Below, piece after piece: positions 1 through 11,577 of a stretch of 64,000 nt of DNA. Origin of the DNA: Mesostigma viride. Its lineage: Eukaryota > Streptophyta > Mesostigmatophyceae > Mesostigmatales > Mesostigmataceae. Each line of letters starts with the position of its first letter. Positions within the stretch are counted from its first letter, which is position 1. The translations under genes were made by a program, and so were the position numbers. Location: NCBI GenBank assembly GCA_009746045.1, contig RPFO01000359.1:363683-427682 (forward strand), read 5' to 3'. Under the pieces are notes generated by a model. It saw nothing but the letters and a program-made list of their open reading frames with translations. It ran no database searches and was not told where the DNA came from.

Positions 1-872
1 GGTCCAGGAATCATATGAGATTGGCAAACAGGTGGAATTGAGCACAACCCCCATCCAGTTCTGTGGCATCATGTTGCAGCTGCACAGGCAGCCAGATCAG
101 TGGGTCTGCTCTCTCTCTCCTCCTGCAGAATATATCCAAGATTGTCTAGATCTGCTGCAGACAACTACCTCCCCTTACACATGTGTGCCACTGTTCAGGG
201 CAAACTGGGGTGGTGGTCAGCCATCTGTGGGGCTCCCTTAGCTGTCATCAGCAGGGTCACCCATGATGTTCTAGTCAAGATAAAATGCAGTCACATCAGG
301 AAGTTGGTCAATGACTGCCCCCCCTCATCCTCCATGGCCTGAATCTGATGGAAGACATCCACATCCAATGTGTCATGGACAGCTCCATGGAGAGCAGAAC
401 AATCAATCAGATGGGGGCACGGGAATCAGGGCTGTTTTTTCTCACCAACAGGTCAGATTACATGTCCCTCACTTCCTGGTACAGCAGGCTACACCGCAGA
501 AAACCTGGCAGCAGCAACTCAGCTGAATGTCGTGCTGTGGTGTCTGCTGCATTGCATGCTCGTTCCCTGCAGCACATGCTCACCTGGCTACAAACCCAGG
601 CAGGCAGCACATGCAATGTCATCTCACATCTCTACACTGACAGCTTCTCTGTGATCAGTTTTCTAACCAAGAAATCTGTTTCTGCTGCTGTCCACACTGA
701 CTTGGATTGGGTGATCCTCAAACAGGAGGCCACCTATTTTTCCAGCTGGACTCATGTGGATGATGAGGACAACCCAGCAGACGCTCTAACGAAGCTGCGG
801 GATGCTGCTGGCCAACAGTACCAGCTCCTCTTTCAGAACATGAACCCCTATGATATCAGAGTCAGTGTTTGA
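1..872 (+). pseudogene. RT C-terminus and RNase H of a copia-like pol, frame-broken
   Basis: Two ORF pieces (32-241 and 348-872) in different frames together cover the end of the RT and the RNase H. The RNase H acidic residues are visible in order: VMDSSMES, AECRAVVSAAL, YTDSFSV and NPADALTKL. The last is the typical copia terminal motif. Between 241 and 348 the frame is lost although the sequence stays similar to E2, so this copy is degenerate or carries indels. In an active element this domain removes the RNA strand during reverse transcription. Confidence 0.8.
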
Positions 873-1246
873 ATAAATGACTGGCCATAGCACAGTACAC
901 AACCACCACACCCCCTTACCACAGCGATAGCTGCTGGGCGCCATAAAATTCAACACATTCGTTGTGGGGTGTGAGTGCTGGCTAGGTCAGATTTGTATCC
1001 ATTTGCAGCTTGAGGACACAAGCTTTGTATCCACTTACTTAATGTGTGCTCCAATAACTGGCCAAACCAGCCAGCTGTGTACACTTTATTTAATGTGCAA
1101 TTTAACACCTGGCCAGAACAGCCAGCTGTAACCAACCTGGCTCAACCAGCCATGTCTCTTTTGTACCCCTAATCAACTTAAAAACAATAACAATAATGTT
1201 GGGGGTGCAGACCTGCATTAAGAAATAAATAATAAAACAATACTGG

Positions 1247-1735
1247 AGTTAGTCTCCATGCTTTGCTGTAGACTAAGTCTCAAAGGCATTGTGAATACAA
1301 CGCATGAATAAGCCTTGTAAACCTACGTTGGTATATGAATATAAATACCATGTGGGCTATTCAGATAGGAATGCTAGTCGAGTCGCATACGTTTCCCTAG
1401 ATAGGTACTTTGGGTACTGAGGTACGTGACAGATGTCAGTACCCAGTATACGTAGTGTCCTGTCATTGGACGGTACTAGAGTACCCTAGATAGGGACCGT
1501 ACTGCATTGTGCATTGATCTGTGATCGCACGATGCAGTGACTAGACTGCTACCTATCATCGTGCGGCCTCGGGCCAACGGCCTGCACCCAACGGTCACTG
1601 GCGGCGCAGCCAGTGAGAGGAACGTTGATAAAGGGTAAACCTATTTTCTAATGAACCAAGCAATCAATTCATTGCTCGATCTCAGCACTCTGTGTTCTCA
1701 AGCATTGTACCAAGTCGGTCACTCGTATTCTAACT
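1247..1735 (+). repeat. 3' LTR of the left copia-like element
   Basis: It starts AGTTAGTCTCC just after a G-rich step (TACTGG) and ends GTATTCTAACT. The E2 LTR starts AGTTAGTCTAAG and ends GCATAACT, so the boundary logic is the same. Its length (489 bp) is close to the 482-483 bp LTRs of E3. The partner LTR is outside the window, so the target duplication cannot be checked. Confidence 0.6.
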
Positions 1736-1750
1736 TCACTGTGGTGGAGA

Positions 1751-3636
1751 TTAATACCCAGCATACCCCATGCAATGCGTCGTAGCCGCATTTCTCCAGT
1801 TCTGATGGGCATCCGTCGTTGCCGGATGATATTTATTCGTCAAAGACATAGTATTTTCCGCGAACGAGACGAAAGCATCGTTGCTGCCCAAATATAGCTG
1901 AAAACACAATAGAAATGGGCCATCTATGAAAAAACCACACATTTGCTTGGTGCCGGAGTGGCTGTTTTTACGATATAGAATTTTTCAGGGGACCCTTCAA
2001 AGTAGTATTTCGAAGCTTCTGCTTGCAACGCGGTCACAGAGTGGCGCGAGAACGATTCTAGAGAATGAAGCGTCGTAACGGGCCCATATATCTCCACGGT
2101 CTCTCCTGACAGGTTTGGCGAGTCCTTTGCGGTTATAATCCTGTATCTGAGTTCTACATCATCGCCTTCGGATGGGTTTTGAAACATTGTTGTCGTCAAC
2201 GTCCCGTCCAACACCGCTTGAGACACCCCGTTCGCCATCAGATGAAAACCGGTGAGAGGATTCAACGACTTCCCCCATCCAACGCCATGGTCTGCGTACA
2301 CTCCGTTAATCGAGATTTTTACAGGATTGAGGTACGAAATGTACGAACTCGGGGTCCGGATGCCGGGGTGAAGCTGGCTCATTTTAGAAACGCATATCAA
2401 CATCCCTCCTTTTTGGGTGCTGCATGCGGTAAGGGTGGAGTCGTTGTATACGTCTATCTCGTAGTTCAAATACTTATTTAATACTACCTGCTGCGACTGG
2501 CGCGGTGATTACGGCGTCTTCCCCGCGTAGTCCTCCGTTTTGCGAGAGGGAGACTCCGCCGATCGTCGGGGTGGTCGGCGTGAGCTGTGTGGAATTCATG
2601 TACCAACTGAGGGGAAGTTTGCGTTGGTACGCGAACGGGGTCGTCATCTTAATGCCCTGTTTGAGGGTCGTACCCTCCACTACCTCCCATGTAGCGCTGG
2701 CGGGAGTGCATGGTGCTCCATGCAGTGGAGTGGGTTCAAAGGTTCAATCGGTCCCATTCTCCAATCCGTGAGTGGCGAGTAGGTACGCGTGATGGTGAAC
2801 GATCTCCCAGTTAGTAAAAGGCGGCGGTTGTCGTCGCGGATAGTGGCGAAAGACAAAAACTCCACGCGGAGAGGGAGGCCGTTGAATCGAGATCCGCCGA
2901 GTCCAAAGAACGCATCGGAAAAATACGGATATCCCACTGTTCCTTTCACGACGTTATCGCCCGTGGCCGATTGGGTGGTATGATAGTCGCGATACGTAAA
3001 CTCACAAATCCCACTCGCGTCGCCATTAGTAACGTTGTAGGGAAGCTGAACTCGCACATCCTGGTCGTTGATGACGCTGAACGCGTTTTGGTGCGACAGG
3101 GTCGTCCCGTCTTCGAGATGAAGGACAAAATCCCCGTTCAAATTAGTTATCGACGTGGTGCCTACTCCGTGTTGGTCGAAAAGGTAGTCCAATTGCGCGC
3201 GGGTCAGGACTCTGCCGCCAGGGTCTAGCAGCGTGTCAGGGCTGAAGTCGAAGACGTGGTACTGGTTTGCTCCCACTTTCGCCGTGAGGTAAGGTTCGTT
3301 TAGAGTGAGATCGTCGACTGTCGTAGTGCCTTCTTTGAAATACGAATACCCGTTCACGACGAGGTTGTAGGCGAGTTCCGATGGGTCACTCGCGGTCTCA
3401 TTGTCGTAATTGTCTCCGAGTCGCAAATTTGTCGGTTGGCTTGGATAAAAAATTTTGAATCCGTCGACGACGAGCGACTCATCAAATGGGTGCGACTTGC
3501 TCAGAAGTAACGACACGCTAGTCTCAAGCCCGTCGATGTCCGTTTCGACAGTAGAAACACGCTCCTCCATTTCGGGGTCGAGCGTTAACCCGGTGGCGAG
3601 GTTTGTCGGTCTGCTCAGGGTTGTCAGCACGACCAT
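1751..3636 (-). pseudogene. Putative viral virion-surface protein, broken by frameshifts
   Basis: A long minus-strand gene of roughly 630 codons survives as four ORF pieces: 3636-2680, about 2700-2474, 2469-1924 and 1942-1751. Each opens where the previous one loses frame. The N-terminus has a heptad-like segment (EMEERVSTVETDIDGLETSV, residues about 22-41). The rest is beta-rich with many Asn, Gly and Thr, as in trimeric fibre or spike-type virion proteins. I recognise no specific family, and it does not read as a typical double-jelly-roll major capsid protein. It is transcribed divergently from the coiled-coil/ATPase cluster, with start codons only about 25 bp apart, which supports a viral origin. 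The function is inferred from composition and neighbours only. Confidence 0.5.
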
Positions 3637-3661
3637 TTATTATCTACCGTAGAATATAAAC
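3637..3661. promoter_or_regulatory. Compact divergent viral promoter
   Basis: Only 25 bp separate the minus-strand start codon at 3636 from the plus-strand one at 3662. The stretch is AT-rich and contains GAATATAAAC directly before the plus ATG. Similar AT-rich motifs precede the viral ATGs at 5107 and 8975, so this probably serves both genes. Confidence 0.4.
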
Positions 3662-4189
3662 ATGGCCTCTGAGGCTTCAGAGACCCCAACGAGCTTCCAG
3701 GACGAGACCTTCGCCGAGACGCGGGAAGAGCAGGTGGATCTGGTCAGGACGATTCGAAAAGGACAGCCGTTCAACGACGAACAGAAAAAGGCCCTACGTG
3801 ACAAGATGCGACTTTATCAACAGCGCTCAAAGGCAGAGAGGGAGAAGAGACGAAACGAGGAAAAGGAGGCAGAGATAACGAAGCGAAAGGTCCTCGCAAA
3901 GGAACTGGAAATCCAGCGGCAAAGGCTCGTCGAACTTGAGCTGCAAGAAGCTCGAAACAAATCGCGCATCGAACGCCTTCTTGCGGAAGACAGCGTCGCC
4001 TCGACACCCGCCGACACGCCGAAACCGCGACGGGGGCGGAAACCAAGGGAGTCAGAGCCGGACACCCCGCCACCCCCGGTCAAGACCCGCCAGCTTCCAC
4101 CGCCACCCCCGCCCCCTGTCGCGATGACCCCGTACGAGATTCGCATGGCCGCCATCCGCGCATCCCTCCTCGCTTCACTCGACGAATAA
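3662..4189 (+). CDS. Viral basic coiled-coil protein
   Basis: An intact 175-residue protein. Residues about 50-115 are a highly charged Lys/Glu/Arg helix (REKRRNEEKEAEITKRKVL) expected to form a coiled coil. A KPRRGRKPRE segment follows, which is AT-hook-like and suggests DNA contact, then a Pro-rich tract with runs of five and seven prolines. The C-terminus MTPYEIRMAAIRASLLASL is a short amphipathic helix. The start chosen is the ATG right after the AT-rich promoter. The gene lies 11 bp upstream of the packaging ATPase. I do not recognise the family; a virion-internal or packaging-accessory role is an inference. Confidence 0.6.
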   Translation: MASEASETPTSFQDETFAETREEQVDLVRTIRKGQPFNDEQKKALRDKMRLYQQRSKAEREKRRNEEKEAEITKRKVLAKELEIQRQRLVELELQEARNKSRIERLLAEDSVASTPADTPKPRRGRKPRESEPDTPPPPVKTRQLPPPPPPPVAMTPYEIRMAAIRASLLASLDE

Positions 4190-4200
4190 ATGTCTTAAGA

Positions 4201-5085
4201 ATGTTAATGGCTATCATCGAAGAGCGGCGAATTCATTCGTTGGAGAATAGGGATATCAAGCAACGATACGCCCCTCAGCGTCCCGCCCCGCAAAACATGC
4301 CGAGCATGCACTTTATCGCCAATTTCTGTGGGGCGAGGCGTTCGGGAAAAACAACCGCGGCGGTCAACATGGCGAAGGCTTACTTCACTAACAGCTCATT
4401 CGATAAGCTCTACCTTATCAGTGGATCCGCTCACACGGAGCCAAAGTACAGAGAGCTCCCCGAACCGGTAATGGAGATCGAAGTGTACTCCAACTTGGCA
4501 TTCGATGGAATGGTGGATCAGATCAAATCCGACTTGGACGAGTACGAGCGGTTCAAGGACGATCTCAAGGTTTGGGAAGCGTTCCAGCGCGAATACGTCC
4601 ACGGAAAGAAAAACGAAGATTTGATGGAGCTGTCGATGTATCTGCGTTTAGACGCCATGAACTGGACGAAGCCCGAGACCAGGTTCGAGCACGGTCCTCC
4701 TAGCTCGCTGATTCTTATTGACGATATGCAAGGGAGCGCACTCTACCAAAGCTCTTCCAAAAACGCTGTCGCGGCTTTCGCTTTCAAGCACAGGCACTTC
4801 CTTACGAGTATGATTTTCTTGACGCAAGCGTACACGAGCGGTGGTGTCCCTAGAGCAGTGCGAGCCAATATCAGTTTTCTGGCTCTTTTTCGCACAAAAG
4901 ACCACAGGGCCGCGCGTCAGATCGCGGAAGAGAGCGCAGGAGCCGTGGCGCCAGACGAGTTTATCGCGCTATGGGACCACGCCGTCAAGGACGACCCTCA
5001 TAGCTTTTTCGGGGTCGACTTCGACCAACGCGACCCGAAAAAAATGTTTCGAAAGAACTTCAATGTTTTCTTGTCGATAAAATAA
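4201..5085 (+). CDS. FtsK/HerA-type viral DNA-packaging ATPase (A32-like)
   Basis: An intact 294-residue P-loop ATPase of the type that pumps the genome into preformed capsids in PLVs, virophages and nucleocytoplasmic large DNA viruses. Visible motifs are Walker A CGARRSGKTT near residue 43, Walker B SSLILIDDMQ near residue 175, and a sensor-like segment MIFLTQAYTSGGVPRAVRAN near 205, followed by RTKDHRAARQIAEES. The length fits the family. It follows the coiled-coil gene by 11 bp and precedes the recombinase gene by 21 bp on the same strand. It is the best-preserved viral gene here and the clearest marker of the element's origin. A more distant P-loop protein is conceivable, but the Walker B and downstream pattern fit packaging ATPases well. 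Confidence 0.85.
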   Translation: MLMAIIEERRIHSLENRDIKQRYAPQRPAPQNMPSMHFIANFCGARRSGKTTAAVNMAKAYFTNSSFDKLYLISGSAHTEPKYRELPEPVMEIEVYSNLAFDGMVDQIKSDLDEYERFKDDLKVWEAFQREYVHGKKNEDLMELSMYLRLDAMNWTKPETRFEHGPPSSLILIDDMQGSALYQSSSKNAVAAFAFKHRHFLTSMIFLTQAYTSGGVPRAVRANISFLALFRTKDHRAARQIAEESAGAVAPDEFIALWDHAVKDDPHSFFGVDFDQRDPKKMFRKNFNVFLSIK

Positions 5086-5087
5086 AT

Positions 5088-5106
5088 TTCTCTGTTATAA
5101 TATACT
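5088..5106 (+). promoter_or_regulatory. AT-rich viral promoter motif before the recombinase gene
   Basis: The short gap contains GTTATAATATACT immediately before the ATG at 5107. The motif TATAATATA reappears as TAATATAATATC just before the ATG at 8975. Position right next to the start codon is typical of compact viral genes. Confidence 0.4.
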
Positions 5107-5353
5107 ATGGAACTTTCGCCCGCAAAACGATACACTGGCCTCAAGAAGGAGTACGTTCTAGACACTCAAGCGCTGCTTCGGTACTGCGCGGGATCTCGTC
5201 TCGGACAGACAACGTTAGAACGTGTCGTTAGGATCCTTCAAGAAGCTGGCCACAACGACACGATTCCGTCCACCTGTCACGATATGAAACCCGAAATCCG
5301 ATTGGCTATCCTCGCCTTGGTGAGCGACAGGAGGCGCCCACGTGGTCGTTTAC

Positions 5354-5876
5354 TGTCTGAGGTTATGCCCACCTCTTGCCGTGTATTTATGCTAGGTAGT
5401 CTAGCCGTGTGCTATTCCAACTTATCGCATCACATTTTATATAGTGGCGAGTGAGATATTTAGTGCCGATGGTCCTATTCCGGCACTGAGCGTGCAATAT
5501 GTGTGGCGATAATTAGAGTGGCCGTACCTATGTCCACGTCATGATGCGCCTGCACCTGTGCGCAGTACTTTCTAGAATGTGCACCGTATGCATGCATTCG
5601 ACACCACTAGTGATGCTGACCTGTCATTTGTGCCAGCCGTTAGATTGTCGCCAAGGGTAGTGCCGACCCCATGCCGCCGTGCATGATTTTAGGGTTGGCA
5701 ACTCCACGAACTCTCCCCTTTTCCTTGCTAGCAAGTGACAATGTAGCAATTTAGGCTAATGGCTGCCCGATGGCAAGGGCAATGCCATAGCCGTGCTGCC
5801 AATATGCGTTAATTAATTCTAATGAATTACGTCAATTATCATGTTGACCAAGTAACGCATTATACATATCTAAACA
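5354..5876 (+). repeat. 5' LTR of the TRIM element
   Basis: It starts TGTCTGAGG and ends CTAAACA, so it has standard TG...CA termini. By eye it is identical over all 523 bp to the copy at 6839-7361, which means a very recent insertion. Confidence 0.93.
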
Positions 5877-6838
5877 TGGTATCGGAGCTGATGGTTCATG
5901 GTCTTTCAGCCTTTGCCTGGCGAGCATTATTTTCTTCCCACCTCGAGGACGAGGTGTGCTTGCATCGCCGGCACTTTCGTTGGAGTTTCGCCTTTGCGCG
6001 AGTCTGGCCACGGCCGTTGTAGTCCGCCAAGCCATTTACGAGGACAGCGCAGCTAGCACTTGGTGCCGCTGGCGTTGCTGCCAGCAGACCTGGATTCGGT
6101 GTGTTGCATATATTTGCGTAAAACAGATTCGTGAGCACACCCGCAGCTGCCAGTGTGCATGGTGTGCAAGCGTTGACGCTGGATGCCTGAAGTCCGTGTT
6201 TGGTTCTGGGCGGGGACAGCCAACTTTTTTATTTTTTCGACGACAGCAAATTTATTGTTCCGGATGCTGATTCCGCTGCTGGCACAGTGAGCCGTGAGGA
6301 TTCAAGCCCATTTTCGCAGAGTCTACGAGCTGATATCGCCTTCTATGGCAAGCGGCATTGATCCGCTAGACTATTATACTCGACTTTTTATGTCGAGCGC
6401 CCAGTGCCTGCCCGAGAGCCACGTGCCGTGAGCCCAGTGCCGGGAGAGCCCGTAAGAGCCGCTGAGCCAGGAGCCGCCGAGCCAAGGAGCCTAGAGCCAA
6501 GAGCCAGGGGGTGTATGAGCCGAGCGCCTTTTGTCGAGATTTCGTTGATAATCAGTTTGGATTATTTATGACCTGCCGGCCATTGTTTTTTGTCATAGTT
6601 GAGCTAGTCCTTTGTTGGCCGTTGACCTGAAAGGACCTTCTCCTTGAGGGGGGGTGCCTGATTCCCCATCTTTCTTGCTGGTACTGAGTTTGAACCTCCT
6701 TATCCCCACCATGGTTAGCCGTGTAAGGGGGGTATTCCAGGGTGTTTTGTACCCGGCTATCCTAGTACCTAGTTATTGAGGGGGGAGAGGAAGGAGTGTC
6801 ATGTTTCTTTTGAGCACGCATGAGCTGTGCAAGGGGGG

Positions 6839-7361
6839 TGTCTGAGGTTATGCCCACCTCTTGCCGTGTATTTATGCTAGGTAGTCTAGCCGTGTGCTAT
6901 TCCAACTTATCGCATCACATTTTATATAGTGGCGAGTGAGATATTTAGTGCCGATGGTCCTATTCCGGCACTGAGCGTGCAATATGTGTGGCGATAATTA
7001 GAGTGGCCGTACCTATGTCCACGTCATGATGCGCCTGCACCTGTGCGCAGTACTTTCTAGAATGTGCACCGTATGCATGCATTCGACACCACTAGTGATG
7101 CTGACCTGTCATTTGTGCCAGCCGTTAGATTGTCGCCAAGGGTAGTGCCGACCCCATGCCGCCGTGCATGATTTTAGGGTTGGCAACTCCACGAACTCTC
7201 CCCTTTTCCTTGCTAGCAAGTGACAATGTAGCAATTTAGGCTAATGGCTGCCCGATGGCAAGGGCAATGCCATAGCCGTGCTGCCAATATGCGTTAATTA
7301 ATTCTAATGAATTACGTCAATTATCATGTTGACCAAGTAACGCATTATACATATCTAAACA
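6839..7361 (+). repeat. 3' LTR of the TRIM element
   Basis: The second copy of the 523-bp LTR, preceded directly by the polypurine tract and followed by the TTTAC duplication. The interrupted viral reading frame resumes at 7367. Confidence 0.93.
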
Positions 7362-8755
7362 TTTACCCTCCAAAACGGAAAAACGACACGAACCGAAGCG
7401 ACCCAGAGGACGCCCAAGAATCCACCCCGTGGGGTATAAAAGGCCACGGGCAAAAAAATTGTCTCACGTTCAGTCATCAGATGACGGTGACTGTAGAGGC
7501 TCGCCGCGAGCAGTGGCGACGGGCGAGGCGAAGAGGCGAGCCATCGCCCGCGATCAGACGAACTGCATCTCGGCCAAGAGCAAGGTCAAGAAGGGCGTTT
7601 GGAATCCGAGTGACCGATGGATCGCGAACAACCAGGAGTGCGCGGACAAAATCGGCTTGGAGGCGACCTCTTCACCCTCTCCGGAGCCGGTTCACCCCGG
7701 CGAAACTACCGCGCGAGTTAGCGATGGGCGATATTGGACGTTCAACGAGGCCGTCGCCGCAGCGGATGCCCGGCCAGAGCATCACGAGCCTGGCAGGCCA
7801 TCGAAGGAGCGCGGGGCGACGCGCAAAACCGCGAAAGGGTACATCGGCAGGCTGCGAGTTCTCCTCGACAAAATGGGGTGCTCGCAAGACGAGTCGGTCG
7901 ACTGCCTCGCCGACACCGCCCTCGTCCTTCGCGTCGTCCACGAGACCTCGGAACCCAAACGCAATCTCGCGCATTCGAAAGAGGACGCCAGCGTGGAGGG
8001 AGAACGAGAAGAACCTGCTCGGCGTCGTCAACGGGGTGAATCGAATGATGTCATCCGAGAAGAGGCTCCCACGCGACGTGACGGACGCGTACGCTGCCCG
8101 AGTCAGTGAGCTGAAGGTCGGCGATCTCGACAGGAAGTTCTACTGGGCCGAGAACAAGCCTCTGAGACACACGTACGAACAGCTCCAGCGGATCGCCGCC
8201 GCCGAGTACAAAAAGGACCCTACTTCCGACGCAGCTCTGATGGGTCTTCTATACCTGTCCGGCGAGAAACTGCCACCGACCAGGTACGACCACGATCAAA
8301 TGCGCATCGTAGGGTCTATCGACGAGCTCGGGCCGCACGAGAACGGATACATTCCTAGCGAGCATCGTATCATCATCAAAAAGTTCAAGACGCGAGAGAC
8401 TTTCGGCGTCTACGACTTCAAGATCCCAGATGGGTACTCTAAGCTGATTAACGCACTGGGGGCGAGAGCTAACCAGGCGTACGTATTCGAGGAACCGAGG
8501 TCTCCGGGCAATCCAATAGATCACACCTTGTATAGCAACCGCTATAACCGCATCTACCACGGCATCGATGCAACGAGGCAGGCGTACATCACCCGTTTCC
8601 TGAAGGGCGCGTCGTGGCAGAAGCGGAAATGGGCTGGAGACTTGATGGGACACGACGTGCTGACAGGAGCTGTTTACGAGCGGCAGGGGGGTGAATTCAC
8701 CCCCAGGGGTGGCGAGACTGGCGGACGTCGGCTGAGGCCGAGGAAAATACTGTAA

Positions 8756-8974
8756 AAAAGTCGCCAATAAGTTGTGGCGTGGACAGGTTTTCCGTGGGAG
8801 ATAGTTACCATAGGCCCATTTAAAACACTCATGCCATGGGAGAAATGTAAACCGCAGGTAATATCCGGGTAATAAAACTTTCATCCCAACATTTCCCACT
8901 CGAGGGTCAAGAGTCGATGGTTTCAAAACTTTTTGATCGAAATGTTTTTTTTTCTAAATGTGTAATATAATATC
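8756..8974 (+). promoter_or_regulatory. Viral intergenic region with AT-rich promoter motif
   Basis: No gene is seen between the recombinase stop and the primase-helicase start. The last 35 bp are T-rich and then AT-rich, ending TAATATAATATC directly before the ATG at 8975. This matches the motif before the recombinase gene. Confidence 0.4.
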
Positions 8975-11577
8975 ATGTCTTCTGCACCAAGTCGTGTCGT
9001 CTCAGTCGGACCTTCTGGAAGTTTTTCGACATCCGGTGGGAATATAAAGGACTCGGACATTCCATGGCTGGCTCTACTCCACCCACCGCCCGAGGCCACC
9101 CATGAGACCATGAACAAGGTCGTCACGCAATGGCGCTACAAGAAGGCCCCCACAAAAGAGGCTGGGGTGTCTCTCGGCCATCGTTTCATTTGCGCGCGTG
9201 GCATCAATACGCGAGACGCCAACGAGTACGCGCATTACGGCAACCTCGCAGACTTTTCGCGGATCTATGCGGAGTGCGCTGCTCATCCCATTCGCCGCAC
9301 GCTCGACGAAGTCATAAAGCCCGACGACCCGTCGTGGGCGTACGTCGACATCGACGACAAGGTCGATCCAGATGACGAGCGTCTGGCAAACATCGATTAT
9401 CCAGGACACTTTCGCCGTGTGCACGATGAGTACTGCCGAGTCGTCCTGAACATCGCGACGGAGGGCTTTCGCTACGAGGTCAGCACAGCGTCTCGCATGA
9501 AGAAGGACCTGTTCAAATCGTCCTTCCACATCGTCGTGCGCGGTCTCGTTCTTGCCGACCTTGCCGCGAGAGTGTATTGGTACAGCGGCCTCACCGATTT
9601 TATCAAGCGCGCATCGTTCGACACTTCTTCGCCTGTTCACGATGACGCTCACGAGCTGCTTAAATACAAGGTCAGCGGTCAAGAACAATTCGACGAGATC
9701 TGCCGCCACCCAGCTGACTATTTCGGTGAAATGGACACGGTGATCGACGAAGCAGTCTACAGGAGAGACAGCCTTTTCCGATGCGTTGGGATGCACAAGT
9801 TCGGGGATACCGACCCTCTGGGAATTCTGCGCACGTGCGAAGGCTCGTCGAGCGACTTCCTCGACCATCTCATCAACGTTTACTCGCCTGACGACGTCTC
9901 TGGCGGGGTGGTGGTGAGCGCGCCTCCGGACTGGGCGGCATCGCTGAAGAGGAGAGGGGTTCGCGGACGTCGCGAGTGTACGGTGAAGGGGGCGGGCAAG
10001 GACATCGACATTTCTGCATCTCTCGCCGCGATGGAGAAGGTGGCCCCCGAATGTGATTACCTCGAATGTGGCCGCATTGAGCTGTCTCCAGACGTCAAGC
10101 TCGTGAGGGTTAAGTACCAACAGTGTGCAACGACCACATCTGCCTCATCTGCAACAAGGTGCACGAGAAGAACGGCCCATTCACGCTCCAATACCCATCG
10201 GGGCAGGTATTTTACGACTGCTACAGGAAATCGCCAGATGCTCGCAAGATCGAGATCGCACCTTCCGTGATGCAACGGGCGGACTCTGACCAAGTCCCGT
10301 TCACTCACACGTACTCGTCCGAGAAAATCGAGCCTTTCAGCTGGGATGCGCTGTTTGGAGGCCCGCACAAGAGCACCATCCTCGTCCAGTCCAACTGCGG
10401 GACAGGTAAATCTGAGAGGATTCGTGAACTCGTCAACGAGGCGGTGAGGAGTGATCCAGGTATTCGCGTGTGCTGCATCGTTGCCAACATTAGCCTATCG
10501 AAGGAGGAGGATCGCAACTACAAGTCTCTGGGCGAGGGTGGGAGGACAATTGTATGGGAAGGCAACGCGTTCCATCTCCTGTACAGTGACCCAAATTTTC
10601 GTCACTATCTCAGCGGCTCAAAGGGAATGATTTCTGACGACAGGGTGTTGATAGTCCTGAACAGCATCTTGCGCCTCACGGACCAACCGTTCGACCTCCT
10701 CATCCTGCAGACGAAATATACAACACCCTCACTGCCCTTTCACACCGCTACGTGGAGAACCGTCGCGAGGTGTTGAGAAAATTCGTCAGGCTCATCGAAA
10801 CGTCAAAGGTCGTGATCGCGCTAGACGCTACTGTTACTCGAAAGGTCTACGATTTCATAGCGGCCTATCGAGCGGCGGACACTATGGAGGTGGATTGCAA
10901 CACCTTCAGGCGCCCTACCAACAGGACTCTGCGATGGGTGGACGTGACCTCAGAGAAGAACTGGCGAAAGGTCTGCGTGGATCGCTTTGTCGCTGAGTGC
11001 GAGAGGAGGATAGAGGCCGGAGAGAGGATTTTCTGCCCAATGTCTGGCAAAAAAGAGGCCGCCATGGCGTATGAGGCACTCAAACCCTTCATCGACAAGC
11101 GCAAGAACGGGCGTCTCTATACTAGTCTGACGAGCAAGGAGGATCTGGAGATTGGCGCGAATGCTGCGTGGGCTGACTTGGACTTTTTGATCTTCAGCCC
11201 CACGATCACGGTTGGAGTCAGCTACACGGAGCACACGTTCGACAGCATGGTGGGGCTCTTCATGAACGGGGACTTCTACGCGAGCTATACGACAACCCTC
11301 CAGCAAATTTTCAGGGTGCGCCACTTAGTCAAGGGAGAGATGGTCATCTTCTATCGAGACACGACTTCGCTTCTTGACAGACCTCCAACGGACTACGGCA
11401 CGATCGTCGAGAACATGATCGCGGGAGACACTGCGCTCATCCAGCTGCTGTTCGACAACGCTGACGTAGTCTGCGACTGGAGCGCGGACAAGTCGCGCAT
11501 CTACGACAGAAATGGTCCCAAATTCCGCCTCTTCTGCCGGAACCAGCAAGATCTCGCGGTGTCGAGGTCCCACTATA

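Larger units (their letters stand above)
1..1735 (+). mobile_element. 3' part of a copia-like retrotransposon (E-lineage)
   Basis: The 3' end of an element whose 5' part lies outside the window: the end of the RT and RNase H region, an untranslated stretch (873-1246) and one LTR (1247-1735). The RNase H closely resembles that of E2 at 56249-59548, so it belongs to the same divergent lineage. The LTR begins AGTTAG and ends CTAACT. Viral sequence begins directly after it, so this element probably interrupted or truncated the endogenous virus. Confidence 0.8.
5354..7361 (+). mobile_element. TRIM-like non-autonomous LTR retrotransposon
   Basis: A 2,008-bp element made of two 523-bp LTRs (5354-5876, 6839-7361) and a 962-bp internal region without credible coding sequence. 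The target duplication TTTAC flanks it at 5349-5353 and 7362-7366. A primer-binding site TGGTATCGGAGC at 5877 resembles the complement of initiator tRNA-Met, as used by copia elements. A polypurine tract AAGGGGGG sits at 6831-6838, right before the second LTR. The internal part holds degenerate GAGCC repeats (6405-6510). It lacks gag and pol, so proteins must come from another element. Confidence 0.93.
5107..8755 (+). pseudogene. Virus-type tyrosine recombinase (integrase), split by a TRIM element
   Basis: A site-specific recombinase that would integrate the viral genome. Exon-like parts lie at 5107-5353 and 7367-8755. Removing the insertion 5354-7361 and one TTTAC copy leaves the frame open across the join, into an AT-hook-like RPRGRPR. 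A helical core-binding segment follows (GYIGRLRVLLDKMGC, about 7840-7880). One frame change near 7930-7965 separates it from the catalytic part. Catalytic signs are PPTRYD near 8275 (first Arg, in the PPxRxDY context of viral integrases), a Lys in IIIKKFKTRETFG, TRQAYITRF (second Arg), LMGHDV (His) and the Tyr of AVYER near the C-terminus. The family is clear; the N-terminal 80 residues could be an independent domain. Confidence 0.75.

Noticed and set aside
7433..7443. TATAAAAGG as promoter of a separate recombinase gene
   Set aside because: A good TATA-like match, but it lies inside a reading frame that is open from 5107 across the restored join; no independent start is evident.
7307..8000. 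Long plus-strand frame from the TRIM LTR into the recombinase
   Set aside because: Its first 200 codons are Arg/Ser/Pro shadow sequence. The recombinase N-terminal part is in the other frame, and only after about 7965 does this frame carry the recombinase.
9074..10120. 348-codon minus-strand ORF opposite the viral primase
   Set aside because: It is Arg/Val-rich shadow coding. The plus strand carries recognisable primase motifs.
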